Origin: Ligula intestinalis
Taxonomy: Eukaryota > Platyhelminthes > Cestoda > Diphyllobothriidea > Diphyllobothriidae
Direction of reading: 5' to 3'
DNA: 64,000 bases
Assembly: GCA_036362985.1 (NCBI GenBank)
Contig: JAYGXS010000008.1
Coordinates: forward strand, 11,702,440 to 11,766,439
Both the position numbers and the translations under genes were made by a program. This document shows, one piece after another, positions 52,701-63,305 of the stretch (its first letter is position 1; the number at the start of each line of letters is the position of its first letter). The notes below the pieces were generated by a model. The model was given only the letters and a program-made list of their open reading frames with translations. It was not told the origin of the DNA and ran no database searches.

Positions 52701-53976
52701 GACTGTTACAGCATAGAAGATATTCAATGTTAGAAACTTTCTAGACCCATGAGTGGGCATAACTTAGCTCTGGACTGTCCGGTTTTCGAGTCTATACGGG
52801 GAACGCACCAAGCACACAGGCAATTTTCAGTAATGGATGAGTTTTGGGATGCCTGTTTCTACCCAACAATTTTTCCGAACGCCTAAATACTGGGTGTTTT
52901 AGGAACCGTAGGTCGCCTTTGAGGGTGATACAACCCCCCCCCCCGCTAAACATTACCAGGACATGGAAACAGGAACCGAATTCTAATGAAATTGGGGTTA
53001 TGTTACTGCAAATTGGAGTGTTCGTGTTTAGGGATGTGTATAAGCCAATACAAACGAACCTGCAAGTCCTAGGAAGTAATTGTGAAGGAGATGTGATGGC
53101 TGGGACAAGACCTTTATACGCCTGACGCTTTGAGATCCGTCGTGGATCCTTCCTCAGAGATATTAGCAGAAACGAGTAATTCAGTCACAGGGGATTGCAG
53201 TATCTATAGGATACAGTCCCTACTGCACACTTAAGACAATTAACGACCACCTGTCGGTGCGGATAAGGCTAGTGTTACGGTTAGGACACAGAACTATCTA
53301 CCCCTTCTTTATTGCCTAAGTGGGGCGTTCCTATCCCAGCGTCCTGTTAAGGAAGCCTTTGAAATGCCGCATCTTGGACATAGTCGAATATTATGAAGAA
53401 CTGAGTTCCTAGAACTCATATTTCCAATTTTATTGCCTCATTAAAAGTGTCCGAAATGCATAAATAACGGGCCTGTCACGTTTTTACATGGTTATTAGTC
53501 GCTATATGTCAAACATACTGTTTCAACTGGACCATGCAAGTTTTATTTATGTCGGCACTTTGCTAACCTTTGTGAGGGGGGGGGGGTAAGTTTCGCAAAA
53601 CAAAGCCCAGTTGCCGCTATTAAAAGTCATTTTTATTTCGAAACATGCAACCTGTTTGCCATTAAACCGCATTCAATCCAGGTAGACCTCACATCAGAGT
53701 CTAAAAGCAGCAACCTAGTAGGCGTCGTCGTGGCTTATGTTCTGATGCGGCATTCCTGTTTTCTCGCCTTACCCTTCCCCCAGGTGATAGTAACGTCGGC
53801 AAAACTAGCCTTCTCTACCAGTACACGGACAATGTCTTCAATGCGAACATGCATCCCACCGTGGGGGTGGATTTTCGACAGAAGCGCGTTGTGCGGGAGA
53901 ACAAAAATGCTAATGGCCTGCTCGGCCAGAAACAGCGCCTTCATCTGCAGCTTTGGGACACTGCTGGCCAGGAGCG
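49657..53976 (+). CDS. Rab27-type small GTPase, first two coding exons
   Basis: Exons 49657-49723 and 53784-53976 join in phase 1 to 86 codons plus two bases. The N-terminus [14 protein letters not shown] is the diagnostic start of Rab27 proteins (vertebrate Rab27 has DYDYLIKFLALG). It is followed by the P-loop [18 protein letters not shown], the switch I Thr in [14 protein letters not shown], and [14 protein letters not shown], the switch II start. Rab27 GTPases cycle between GTP and GDP on membranes and recruit effectors for docking of secretory granules and lysosome-related vesicles. The third exon should begin with FRSLT-type sequence; none was found before 64000, so the gene must continue past the right edge unless broken. 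Confidence 0.88.
49724..53783 (+). other. Rab27-like intron 1
   Basis: 4.06 kb, AT-rich. Apart from the Penelope end fragment at 53000-53280, a poly-C tract near 52936 and a poly-G tract near 53576, nothing is recognised. Short frames look random. Confidence 0.75.
53000..53280 (-). mobile_element. Penelope-like terminal fragment in Rab27-like intron 1
   Basis: Matches 32726-33000 over CAATACAA-CGAAC-TGC-AGTCC, GGAAGTAA, ATACGCCTGACG, TCCGTCGTGGAT and TATAGGATACAGTC. The hammerhead-like blocks are altered (CTGAGGA and CAAAG on the minus strand). It has no coding part. Confidence 0.6.
53784..53976 (+). CDS. Rab27-like coding exon 2
   Basis: Acceptor CCTTCCCCCAG ends at 53783; donor GTAAGT follows 53976. 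It covers the P-loop, switch I and the WDTAGQE motif. GTP-binding residues are conserved. The loop between QKRVV and QRLHL ([13 protein letters not shown]) matches the extended insertion characteristic of Rab27 in length. The exon ends in phase 2 (CG|), so the next base must complete an Arg codon. Confidence 0.88.
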
Positions 53977-54039
53977 GTAAGTGCTTGCGTACTTCCCCCA
54001 ATAATGCGTTTACTTTCTATTCAGTCCCTCCTTTCGCTC

Positions 54040-54437
54040 TTCTCTATTTGTTCTTCTTCGTTTTTTCTTCGCCTTCTCACCCTCTTCCCCTCCCATTTGT
54101 TCCACCACCTTCTCCTCCTCCCGAGGGTCGGCTCCTGGCAGCATTGCTCAGTGGTCTCCTCTGCACATATTTTGCGGTAGTCTCGCAATCAAATTATCAA
54201 GGTTTTGCATCGCCAGGGGAAGTCCTCTCTGGCACAGCCTGATTGCTCCCTCTTTTTCTTCCTATCTTTCGTTACCCTCCTCCTCCTCCTCTTTGTCCTC
54301 CTACTCCGACTCCTTAATCTCTATATTGTCTCTCTCCCCACTCCTCCTCTTCTTCTTCCTCATCCCCTTTCTCTTCGTCCTCGGCCTCCTCTTTCTCTTC
54401 ATCCTCTTCCTCCATCCTCTTCCCTCTTCGTCACCTT
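54040..54437 (+). repeat. Pyrimidine-rich (CT) tract
   Basis: Nearly 400 bases dominated by CTCCTC, TTCTTC and CCTCTT words, right after Rab27-like exon 2 and leading into the TCA microsatellite. Long mirror-like CT tracts can form triplex DNA, but that is inference. Confidence 0.65.
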
Positions 54438-54441
54438 GATT

Positions 54442-54694
<253 letters not shown>

Positions 54695-55212
54695 ACCTGA
54701 AATCGGCATGGACACTATCCACCGACGGGCTGAGTAAAGTCATTTAAATTAGGAGTACGAGGAGTAAAGCACCGTAGGCGCTGTCTGGACCGCTAATTTT
54801 AAGCATTAATAATTTGACACAGGATGGGAGTGATGTCTTCGTCAGATTTAATTAAATTATATTGAGGTATGTATGATCCCCTTAGTAGGAGCTACATTTC
54901 TGAGAGCGCTAGGGATCGATTGAAAACTTCTCCTGCTGACATTGAGGTATGTCATCTTGCAAAATGCTTCCCACACCGCCGTAAATTACAAGTAATTACG
55001 AAGGAATTCCGTAGAGGTAACCACTCCACCAGTGACTCGTTCACTTTCTGGAGTTTGTGTTGTGACCTTGTAAAAGGTGTCGCCTGAGAGAAAATTAGCG
55101 TCTCTCTGCGTCGCTTTGTTTTTCACCTGGATTCAAAAACTCAGATGGATGCCGCTAGCAGCATTATAAACCCTTTGATATAATTATTTGACCCAATTGC
55201 GATGAACTCGGT

Positions 55213-55294
55213 GACCTCGATGGGATTCGAACCCAAGACACTAAAGGGAAGGCGTCGGTACGGTTAACGCTCTAATCGACGGGGATACGAGGTC
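55213..55294 (-). repeat. tRNA-like sequence with perfect acceptor stem
   Basis: Minus strand: GACCTCG (55294-55288) pairs with CGAGGTC (55219-55213). The T-arm is TTGGG-TTCGAAT-CCCA with a consensus box B. The D-arm half GATTAGAGCG is present but its partner is lost. The middle has about a dozen extra bases and no regular 7-base anticodon loop. ACC, not CCA, follows. A pseudogene or SINE head is more likely than a working tRNA. Confidence 0.5.
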
Positions 55295-55929
55295 CCACTG
55301 GGAGCCGTGAGTTTAATCGCACTTGGGTCAAGTTACCGGTACAGTCTACTGCAAGGTATCGCATCAACCAATTCCGATAATGTATGCTGAACGGCCAAGC
55401 AGAATTACCTCAGAAATCAGCACAAAATCCATCAGATGACTATCGGGTGCATCTACTTCGTAGGGGACAGGGACAGCTTTGCAAGTCTTTCGAGGTCTAT
55501 TTCTGCTCCAACTGTTGTTCAGAGCATTTCCAATGGTCGCGCAGCATCGTCCTAGTTCTCATTTCGCTAACCACCTATCTCTGAAGGCATTTTGATAGAC
55601 TGATAAATGAGAAGAAGAAGGTGCGGTCGCTGGGACACGACTTTTATTCTACTGACGTTTCGACATCCGTCGCGGATTCTTCATCAGAAACATCGGCAGA
55701 AAACAGTAGAAAAAACAGATAATATATACATAGAAATTGGTCAAACTAGACAAGTCTTGGAAAGGAGAAGCAGGTGTGACCGATGGGACAAAATTTTTAG
55801 TCGCCTGATGTTTCGTAATCCGTCGCGGATTCTTCATCAAAAACATCGGCCGAAGCAGGTAAAGCGAACGAAGCAACTACAGTGAAGAAACTAGAAGATT
55901 TCTTAAAACATGAATTACCGAACACGCTG

Positions 55930-56150
55930 CAGCATTGCGGCGAAATGAGGCCAATTCTCAAATTGCGGCTCATTCGACGAGACCCAGCCTTACCTGGTCG
56001 AAGTTCTCCCGAGAAATGATACTCGTGTGAGCCGAGAAGTTCTTGAGTCACGGTTAACGGACTCCCAGTCAATAAACAAGTGTAACGAACAACCTAATCC
56101 ATATTCGGTGCTAAGACTCAATTTGGCCAAAGCAACTCGCCATTTGGGAA
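55930..56150 (+). pseudogene. GIY-YIG nuclease remnant of copy E
   Basis: Reads, with a frame change, the equivalents of QIAAHSTRPSL, RVSREVLESR, DSQSINKCNEQPNPY and RLNLAKATRH. Corresponding positions in the 59.9-60.4 kb frame are near identical, which shows common ancestry. The upstream R-x-x-EH part is largely lost. Confidence 0.55.
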
Positions 56151-56359
56151 ATGCGCAGGCAACCGCATCGTCTTAAGCCAAAACCGGGGAACCAGATGAC
56201 CGAGCAATCATACTGTCCAATTCCAACACGTGTGATTAAAGTTCAGCCGGTCATAGCCTGCTTGTCGGCTATCAAGCAAGTAACGCATCAGAGGACAATT
56301 ATTGTTAATGTTCGTTGCCATAAGTGTACAGTAATTACTCTGCCCTCCTCACTATAATA

Positions 56360-56560
56360 AAATATGAATGCACTCGAATCTAACACGGTGCGCTAAAAGC
56401 CGTGGCTTGGAGGGTTTGCCAACTGATGGGAAAACTCGGGCCACCTACGTTGCTGCTCCTCTTTTATGCGTGTGTTTGTGTGTGCGTATGGGAGGAAAAG
56501 GAGGACTGAGAGTCAGGCTGCAATGGCTCCTACTTAATGTGGCATTTATGGCGCTTTCGT
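56360..56560 (+). repeat. Dispersed repeat S, copy 1
   Basis: ACGGTGCGCTAAAAGCCGT-GCTTGGA … GAGAGTCAGGCTGCAATGGCTCCT matches the reverse complement of 60940-61100, and more weakly of 61316-61465. It lies inside Penelope copy E, so it is probably a later insertion or carried internal sequence. Confidence 0.55.
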
Positions 56561-57095
56561 GCACGTGGGAGCCTACCCATCGAGTTGGCTGAGTTAAGTG
56601 AGCGCGTGTTGAGTGACTATAGCGCCAGCCACCTACAACTTCCTCCATCCCCGGTCTAAATAACTTCGTATTTACACCGGAAACGGAGATGGGAGTGGCG
56701 AGCGAGTGGGCAGGTTCCCCGCGAGTCTGCTTTACCTCTGTTTTTTTCATTCGCGGTAGTTCGCTGCGTTGCTTCTGCCTGCTGTAGCCTTCGTGCAGTT
56801 TGCCCAGCATGCCTCAGTATCTGTCTCGGCTTACTTCAGTGTTTGCTGCGGCCTGTTGGAGCACGCGATGCCCATCTCCGAGATCGACGAGAGAACTGTC
56901 ACAGTATTAACTAGCGTATAAGTACCGCAACTTCCTATGCATTTATTATCTGTTTCTGCTACTATTTTCTGCCGATGTTTCTGATGAAGAATCTGCGACG
57001 GATGTCGAAACGTCAGACGAATAAGAGTCTGTCCCAGCGATCGCTTTTTTTTCTTCTTCTTCTTCGTCTCAATCACTTCCTGGGACCCGCATGTT

Positions 57096-57390
57096 CCCTT
57101 AGACTGATAAATATATCTGCATTAGTGGATTCGTTCGCTCTCTTTACTAGTCACCAAGTTGTTCGTACTAGGTAATTTGTCTTCGAATGGATTATTCGAG
57201 ATATCAGATTAGTTTCAGAAGACGTTATAAAGGAGTTGATTTGCTAATGTGCACTTAGGGGATACAGTTTGCTCTTTAGGACGTCAGGAAATGCAGGCTA
57301 CGCTGGGCTTCAAAGCTGTTATGATGCAACAGGTGCATTGAAACGTTCTTCCTCTCGACTCCGCCATGCCGTACGCATTGATTGATGGTG
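57096..57390. other. Intergenic or intron DNA, nothing recognised
   Basis: No frame or repeat recognised. Confidence 0.35.
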
Positions 57391-58075
57391 AAAACAAGCT
57401 TCTTTTTGACCGTCTGCAAAGTAGTACAGTTTATTCTCACTGATTTCCAGTGTCATTATATATTCAGCTATATGTCATAGGAAATATGCACGAAAATATT
57501 ATTTTTATGTTCTCATTTAGTATCAGATTACACCATATCAAATTTTGAACTTAAACAAAGGGTATTTTCGGTTTTAACAAACGTTTTAATTTGCCGAATA
57601 GTTATTCATCCTACTGGCTATTCCCTTTGCATTAAAAATTACTAAACTAAAAACTGAATACATTTCGTCTAAGGAAAATCACAAATTTATCTTCGCTATG
57701 AGAGAAAAGTCACGTGGTCGTCATAAGGTGTTCTAATCGTTGTATATAATTTTGTACACCTTATAGGCAACGCTAATAACTTGGTGGATTTGATGTTTTA
57801 TGAATGAAACTTTAGCAGTCTTAACCATTTAATAAGTAGAAACCATTTTTAAGCCGGGAGATAACCTTTCTTCAAGCACACAGTTTAAAGGAAAAGTAAT
57901 TTTCTACAAAACGAGTACGAAGAATAATATTTATGCACATATTTTTCACCAAAGAATATTTGAGTTTTTAATGGTATCGAAAATCAATGATAAAAAACAT
58001 ACTTCTTAAGTGACCACGTTTTAATGAGTAGTCAGAAAGAAGCTTGTTCAAAAGCCGGCATCCTGGTGTGACTTA
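57390..58075. mobile_element. Foldback element, copy 2
   Basis: Right arm ends GTTCAAAAGCCGGCATCCTGG. Inside it is AATATTTGAGTTTTTAATGG…AAAATCAATGATAAAA, the counterpart of the 1-956 element (ATTGATTTT and ATTCAAATATATTTTATGG, inverted). The left arm is more decayed (AGCTTCTTTTTGACC, then TATATTCAGCTATATGTCATAGGAAA). Confidence 0.5.
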
Positions 58076-58204
58076 AATATCTTTAGGTCGGGAATCTGGT
58101 GTGGGTCTCAAAAAGATCACCGATAGCAACATTAAAGCAATTCAATTATAGGAGAAAATTATATACTACTTGAGGAGCCAATTTTAGGTTATACTTTCTG
58201 CAGT

Positions 58205-58650
58205 TGGTTAGAAAGAAGCTAGTTCAAAAGCCGGCATTTCGACGTCAATGAATTATCTTGAGATTAGGCGGTACACTAATCAGTATTTCAATTCTATTTG
58301 AGCACTGGGATATAATCGTTAATACCTCTCAGAATTTCGGTGGAGAATTCATGAGATAGGAAATCTACTATACGCCCGATTATTTGTCCATACGAAGCAG
58401 AAGGTGGAACAAATCGAACGAGGGCTGTCTCTACTTCGCGTCACGGGAGATATTTCTTACATTCCTGGCGTCACTGAACTATCTTGAGATTATAGGCTGC
58501 ACAATAATTAATTTAAAATCCTACTATAGTGGTTTGTTCAAATCGAGGAAATGTTTCAGAATTTGGTTCGACATTTCACGTGATAGGGAATTGCCTGTAT
58601 GCCGATTATTTGACTGTTTGAAGCCGAAGAAGGCTTTCTATACTTCTCAT
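58205..58650 (+). repeat. Two tandem units of about 230 bp related to foldback ends
   Basis: GAATTATCTTGAGATTAGGC at 58249 recurs as GAACTATCTTGAGATTATAGGC at 58479, and CAGAATTTCGGT…GATAGG at 58331 recurs as CAGAATTTGGTT…GATAGGG at 58558. Each unit begins with a foldback tip (CCGGCATTTCGACGTCA or a GGCGTCA form). Confidence 0.55.
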
Positions 58651-59745
58651 CACGTTTTACAACAGTCCCAGAAAGCCTCTCTGAGTGAAATGCCTTACCG
58701 TCGTTGCATCTTGCCGCCTGTTTCGATGGTGACTCAGTTTGCATAAAAATGTAATGTAGTGGCGTTATTAGAACTGCCGCATGGAAGAAGACTGTTTCTG
58801 CGCGTGTACACCAATCGCAACTGTAACTGAATCACAGCGCTCTCCTGTTGACATCCGTTTTGACTGTCAGTTTAATTGCGGGTAGGCGGCTCTGATACAG
58901 TCTGACGCACAGGCGAGATGATGACTGTTCTCGCTGAGTCGGCTGCACGTCACCTGATCATCTGCGCGTTACGCAAGCGATCATCACACCTGCGAGCGGA
59001 TCACTGGGATTAGCCTTAGCCTTAGGCTGCTGTATGACATCAAACAAACCTGCTGCAGTCTCCGCAAATGACCCCCCGAGACAGTCGCATGTTTCTGATT
59101 CTGATTGCTGGCCTTTTTTCACCAGGCAATTGAGCAATGATAAATGAATGACGGACACATTAATTTACTGACCACACTCCACGCGTCAGAGCGATGCTCA
59201 CTCTCTGTGATATTGCTTTCATGATGTGCAATCAATTTCTTCATGCCTGTTCTTGTGCCTTGACAGCTGATTATTATTCGCCTTCTTCAGGGTATGCTGT
59301 GAGTGCGCGTTTAATTACGCGATCTGCCGATTGGTTGCGAAAGATTGCGTCTCGTTCTAGGGAGGACATGTGCGTTAATCGCATTGCAGCTTCCAGGAAA
59401 ACCATTTCCGGCAGCTGAGTAGCCGGTGGTTGAACTCAAACCGACGGAAAACTGATTTGAGAGAACAAAATGGAGTGTTTTTTCTACAGTCATTCAGCTA
59501 TAGTAGACTGGAGGGCCTACCTCATGGTGGACGCCAGGAACTGACAAGTTTTGAGGCATAGCGGAAGCCTTCCCATTTCTGTGTATGTGAGCGTGCTCAA
59601 AATTACACATACAGTGTTTTCAGAGGATTCCTGGCGCAGTCAGGTTGAATCCTCTCACTTCACATGTCCAGTGGTGGGCTGCAAAGCCCCCATGGCAACA
59701 AAAGCGCTGGCGGTTTTTAAAGTTTCAGAATGATATCAGCACTTG
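58651..59745. other. DNA with no recognised gene
   Basis: Frames up to 74 codons, none protein-like. Probably part of Rab27-like intron 2. Confidence 0.35.
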
Positions 59746-59749
59746 AGAA

Positions 59750-60605
59750 CAACTCGATCGCTGGGACATTATGTTTATTTGCTTGACGTTTCGATATCCG
59801 TCGTGGATTCATCTTCAGAGACATACTCATAGAACAGTAGCAGAAGCAGTTTGGCGAGCGATCCCATACGTCCAAAACGTATCGGAGGCTGTCGGCCGCC
59901 TTCCCGCACCACTTGGAATTGGAATTGCACACGCGCCGGAAGCAACCATAAGACGTCAGATTAGGAAACCGAAAGAACCCCTGCCACGGCAAGAAACATC
60001 GGGAGTTGTCCATAGGGTCTGGCGCCGTTGCAGACAAAGCAACTATGTCGGAGAAACTGGCAGGCTTCTCAAGGCGCGAATTGCCGAACACGTGGCAGCA
60101 GTGAAGCGAAATGATGCCAATTTTCAAGTTGCGGCTCATTCGACGAGACCCGGCCATACATTTAAATTTAATGAGGCCGAAATTCTCGCAAGAGGTGAAA
60201 ATCGAGTGAGCCGAGAATTACTTGAGTCATGGTTCACAGGCCCCCAACCCATCAACAAATGCACCGATTTACCCAATCCATATTTGGTGTTGAGACTAAA
60301 TTTAGCCAAAGCAGATCGCCATTCATGGAACAGACGGACCACCACATCATCTTATGCCGACACCGCAAGGCCAGATGGTCGTGGCTGACGCGACGAATCA
60401 GAACGACCCAGGATATTAATCGATTTTTACGGCGGAACCCTATGTACACACGAACTGTTTCTGCTACTCTTCTGTAAGTATGTCTTTGAAGATGAATCCG
60501 CGATGGATGCCAAAACGTCAGGCAAATAAACATAGTGCCCCAGCGATCGAGTTGTCTCCTACTTCTCAATTACTTCCTGGGATTCGCATGTTTTCTTGTA
60601 TTGGC
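59750..60605 (+). mobile_element. Compact Penelope-derived unit with inverted ends, copy F
   Basis: About 0.85 kb. The left end (59753-59825) and right end (60475-60560) are inverted copies of about 75 bases containing CGATCGCTGGG-CA, ATTTGC-TGACGTTT and the hammerhead-like core. Between them lies a 205-codon open frame with the GIY-YIG domain and no reverse transcriptase. The right side continues with the shared family end CTCAATTACTTCCTGGGATTCGCATG. Confidence 0.7.
59771..60388 (+). CDS. Uninterrupted GIY-YIG nuclease frame of Penelope copy F
   Basis: 205 codons. The part from about residue 25 is Penelope-like: IPYVQNVSEAVGR, GIGIAHAPEATIRRQI (linker after the RT in intact elements), GVVHRVWRRCRQSNYVGETGR (GIY/YIG strands with a Cys), LLKARIAEHVAAVKR, AAHSTRPGHTFKFNEAEILA, and RVSRELLESW with the catalytic Glu, then SINKC-type PINKC. 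The first 25 codons come from the terminal repeat. Only the nuclease part remains of an element that normally also encodes a reverse transcriptase. Whether it is expressed is unknown; being in a deleted copy, I regard it as a fossil with a lucky open frame. Confidence 0.65.
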   Translation: MFICLTFRYPSWIHLQRHTHRTVAEAVWRAIPYVQNVSEAVGRLPAPLGIGIAHAPEATIRRQIRKPKEPLPRQETSGVVHRVWRRCRQSNYVGETGRLLKARIAEHVAAVKRNDANFQVAAHSTRPGHTFKFNEAEILARGENRVSRELLESWFTGPQPINKCTDLPNPYLVLRLNLAKADRHSWNRRTTTSSYADTARPDGRG

Positions 60606-60934
60606 AACATATTAGGACTGACAGTTCCACCCTCGATACCGGCGATGCGCACGATGTAGGCCATAACTGACGTGTAAGTTAGTTTATGGTGATGATGGAC
60701 TCGTACTGCACTCGTGCCGCGCTCGCTTTCTTCTCCCTCAGTCACCTGAATCCGGAGTCATAATAGTGCTAAGAGGACTAGAGTCGTGATCAGCGCTGAG
60801 GGTTGGTGCAGTGTCAGCTTGCACCTAGGCGTGCCTTCGTATCCGCTGGTCTAAGCCTCACAAAGAACCAAGATTTCACTCAAAAAGAGTAAGGTAGGGT
60901 TGGCCTTCGGTGCCTGTTGTGTGGGCCTGGCACG

Positions 60935-61105
60935 ATGGCCACATTGAGAAGGAGCCATTGCAGCCTGACTCTCGGTCCGCCAGTCAGCCACTCCACACAA
61001 CCAGACACACAGTGGACTGACCGCGTGGTCCATGTTCTCCCGTTAGTTGGCAGCCTTCCAAGCTACGGCTTTTAGCGCACCGTGATATATTGATATTCAT
61101 TCGAT
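60935..61105 (-). repeat. Dispersed repeat S, copy 2
   Basis: Reverse complement of 56360-56560 over GAGCCATTGCAGCCTGACTC and CTACGGCTTTTAGCGCACCGT. Confidence 0.6.
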
Positions 61106-61309
61106 TGTTTATGGTTAGGAAAATGCAGTGAACCCTTGACCTGGCTCCCTCCATTTGTCTGGTGTGGGGAAAGGGTGCATCTGCTGACATATTTAGTGAC
61201 ATCGTCTACGCGGACCACATGCATGACCTGGCTCCCCAAACACAAGCGCCCGAAGTTCACACACAAAGAAGTTGAGCTGCTCACAGCTCAGTGTTAGGGT
61301 GCTAGAGAT

Positions 61310-61465
61310 AGGGTTAAGAAGGAGTCATTGTAACCTGGCCCTCAGGCTGCTAGCCGATCAGACCACCCAAGCACGCATAGGACTGAATGCGAGGCTTGAC
61401 TATAATCATCAGTTGGTAGCCTTTGAAAGCGATGGTACTCAGCAGACCGTGATAGACTCACGCTT
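61310..61465 (-). repeat. Dispersed repeat S, copy 3
   Basis: Same orientation as copy 2 and about 370 bases downstream: AAGAAGGAGTCATTG, GTTGGTAGCCTT and AGCAGACCGTGATA. Copies 2 and 3 may be a decayed tandem duplication. Confidence 0.45.
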
Positions 61466-62670
61466 GAATCACACATGCGGCAGAGGAGCCACATTTTCTG
61501 GTTACCCTAGTACCGGTTGAACTCAAGGTCATCAAATGTCTGCGATCGGCAGTACTGAGACTTTATTGTCGACTGAGAATTTGACCTGGCGTCGTATTGC
61601 AGCCGGCAGAACGCTCAGAGTTGAGGAAGATACCGGTAGCGACTCGGCGAAGTTTAAATTAGGGAGAGGACGATACAGAACTGTTACCAGTTTCGTCGAA
61701 AACACGCATCCGATGGGGTTTCGAGGCATCGAATTATTTGGCTAAGCTTCCATTGATATGTACGATAACAGGCAAGCATGGTGCTACTAGGAACTCCGAA
61801 CCTGTCAGGCAACATCGTGCAAATTATCTCAGCGCAGTTAACTGTCAGAAATTTTCGAAAAATGTCATGCTCACTCCAATCACTGAAAAGCCTAGAGAGG
61901 TTTTTATCACATATTGAAGCAACCTGGCATACACGCATCCGTAAAATGTGAATTCAGAATCAACCAGCTCACTTCTCTGTCCCACTAACCGCTGAATCGC
62001 ACACAGACTTTAACTAGGTTTACGCAGAAAAGGCCTTTTTGGGGTTGAAGCCCGCTCAGGGAGTTGTGGTGACGCGTAAACCCTTTTGCTGCTCCATAAC
62101 ATAGCCGAACTCCATGATAAATAAGTAATCTGTCACTATAAGGCGCAGAATAAGCGTCTTATAGAGTTAACTAAAAAAAACGGAAATTTTTTCACGTAGT
62201 GAAGGAAATAATTGAATTCATAGCCAGAAATTGTTGTAAGTTGTGTCTATAAGCCATAGAAAGTAAGCCCACTAGATTCCCAAGTTAGGGCATATTCCAG
62301 TCTTCGTGATTAACGGTGCCAGACCCCTAAATCCCAGTTGTACGACGCCATAGTTACTGTTTCTACACTTCAGCAGTTACAAGTCGGTATGAGGCCCTGA
62401 ATGTGGCTGATTCCCGTCAAGATGTTCAGGGTATACTCAACGGATTTTGGTTTAAGAAGTTGTTCTAAAATTATCAATAAAAGTTGAACTCTTTTAGTGT
62501 CGTTTTAATTCAATTTAAATAAAAACCAATATCACTATTTAACAGTGCATCACCACGGCCTATTTTTACAATTTATAATTCTGTTGCTTCACAGTACAGC
62601 AGTCCAAACTATTTAAAATTGTCTCTTTCGGGAGATTCGAATTAACTAACTAGTTCCTCGGTTGATTTAC
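61466..62670. other. DNA with no recognised gene
   Basis: Frames below 90 codons on both strands with no motif. No simple repeat. Confidence 0.35.
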
Positions 62671-63305
62671 ACCAGGATGCCGGCTTTTGAACGAATTTAT
62701 TTCTGTTTGCATGCATTTGTCTTAATCATTTGCAATATCTCTATCAATTACAATATATTTTACAGACAACACAAAAAAGTACTCTTTCCTGTACTAGTTT
62801 ATTAGCATACAACGCCTTCTTCAAAGTGTATGCCTGAAGAAAGAATGACTTTTGGTTTCAAAAATTTTATAATTATGAAGTTTTTAAAAATCGTAAAATA
62901 TTCATCCATATTACATCGTATCCATCAACTTACTAATGCTGCGTATGCAACAACAACAAAATTATAGAAATTGACTGCAAAATTTTATCTGCACTACGTA
63001 ACCTCTTCCTAATGTCATCGAGACATTTTTGAGTTTCCTTAGGCAAATTGTACTTAACGGGTGGTTTGGCAACTCCTTAATTCGAATGTAACAGCCAGTA
63101 TGATTGAAAAAATATTCGACAATGCAGAAAGTTTTTAAAACAGAAGAACAACTGCGTGTATGGTCCCTAAAATATCAATTTGAATTTATAATAGCATTGA
63201 AAATGAATGATAACAGTGCATGCTACTTACGCTGCCATTTTTACAGCACGTACTTTATGCAGCCGGAAAGAAAAAAGCCAGTTCAAAAGGTCCGGCATCC
63301 TTGCG
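62671..63305. mobile_element. Foldback element, copy 3
   Basis: Left tip CACCAGGATGCCGGCTTTTG and right tip AAAAGGTCCGGCATCC are inverted. Inside the right arm, ATTTGAATTTATAATAGCATTGAAAATGAATGATAAC is the counterpart of the 1-956 arms. The centre is AT-rich and non-coding. Confidence 0.6.

Larger units (their letters stand above)
55600..57095 (+). mobile_element. Penelope-derived unit with inverted ends, copy E
   Basis: Left: two tandem end blocks (55605-55690 and 55755-55860), each with TCGCTGGGACA- or CGATGGGACA-type sequence and a hammerhead-like motif on the minus strand. Middle: a GIY-YIG remnant at about 55930-56150. Right: an inverted end block (56940-57090) with the motif on the plus strand, then CCCAGCGATCG, a TTCTTCTTC run and CTCAATCACTTCCTGGGACCCGCATG. 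Confidence 0.65.

Noticed and set aside
53730..54242. A 170-codon plus frame and an 88-codon minus frame over Rab27-like exon 2
   Set aside because: Out-of-frame shadows. The real frame is the one with GDSNVGKTS and WDTAGQE between AG and GT.
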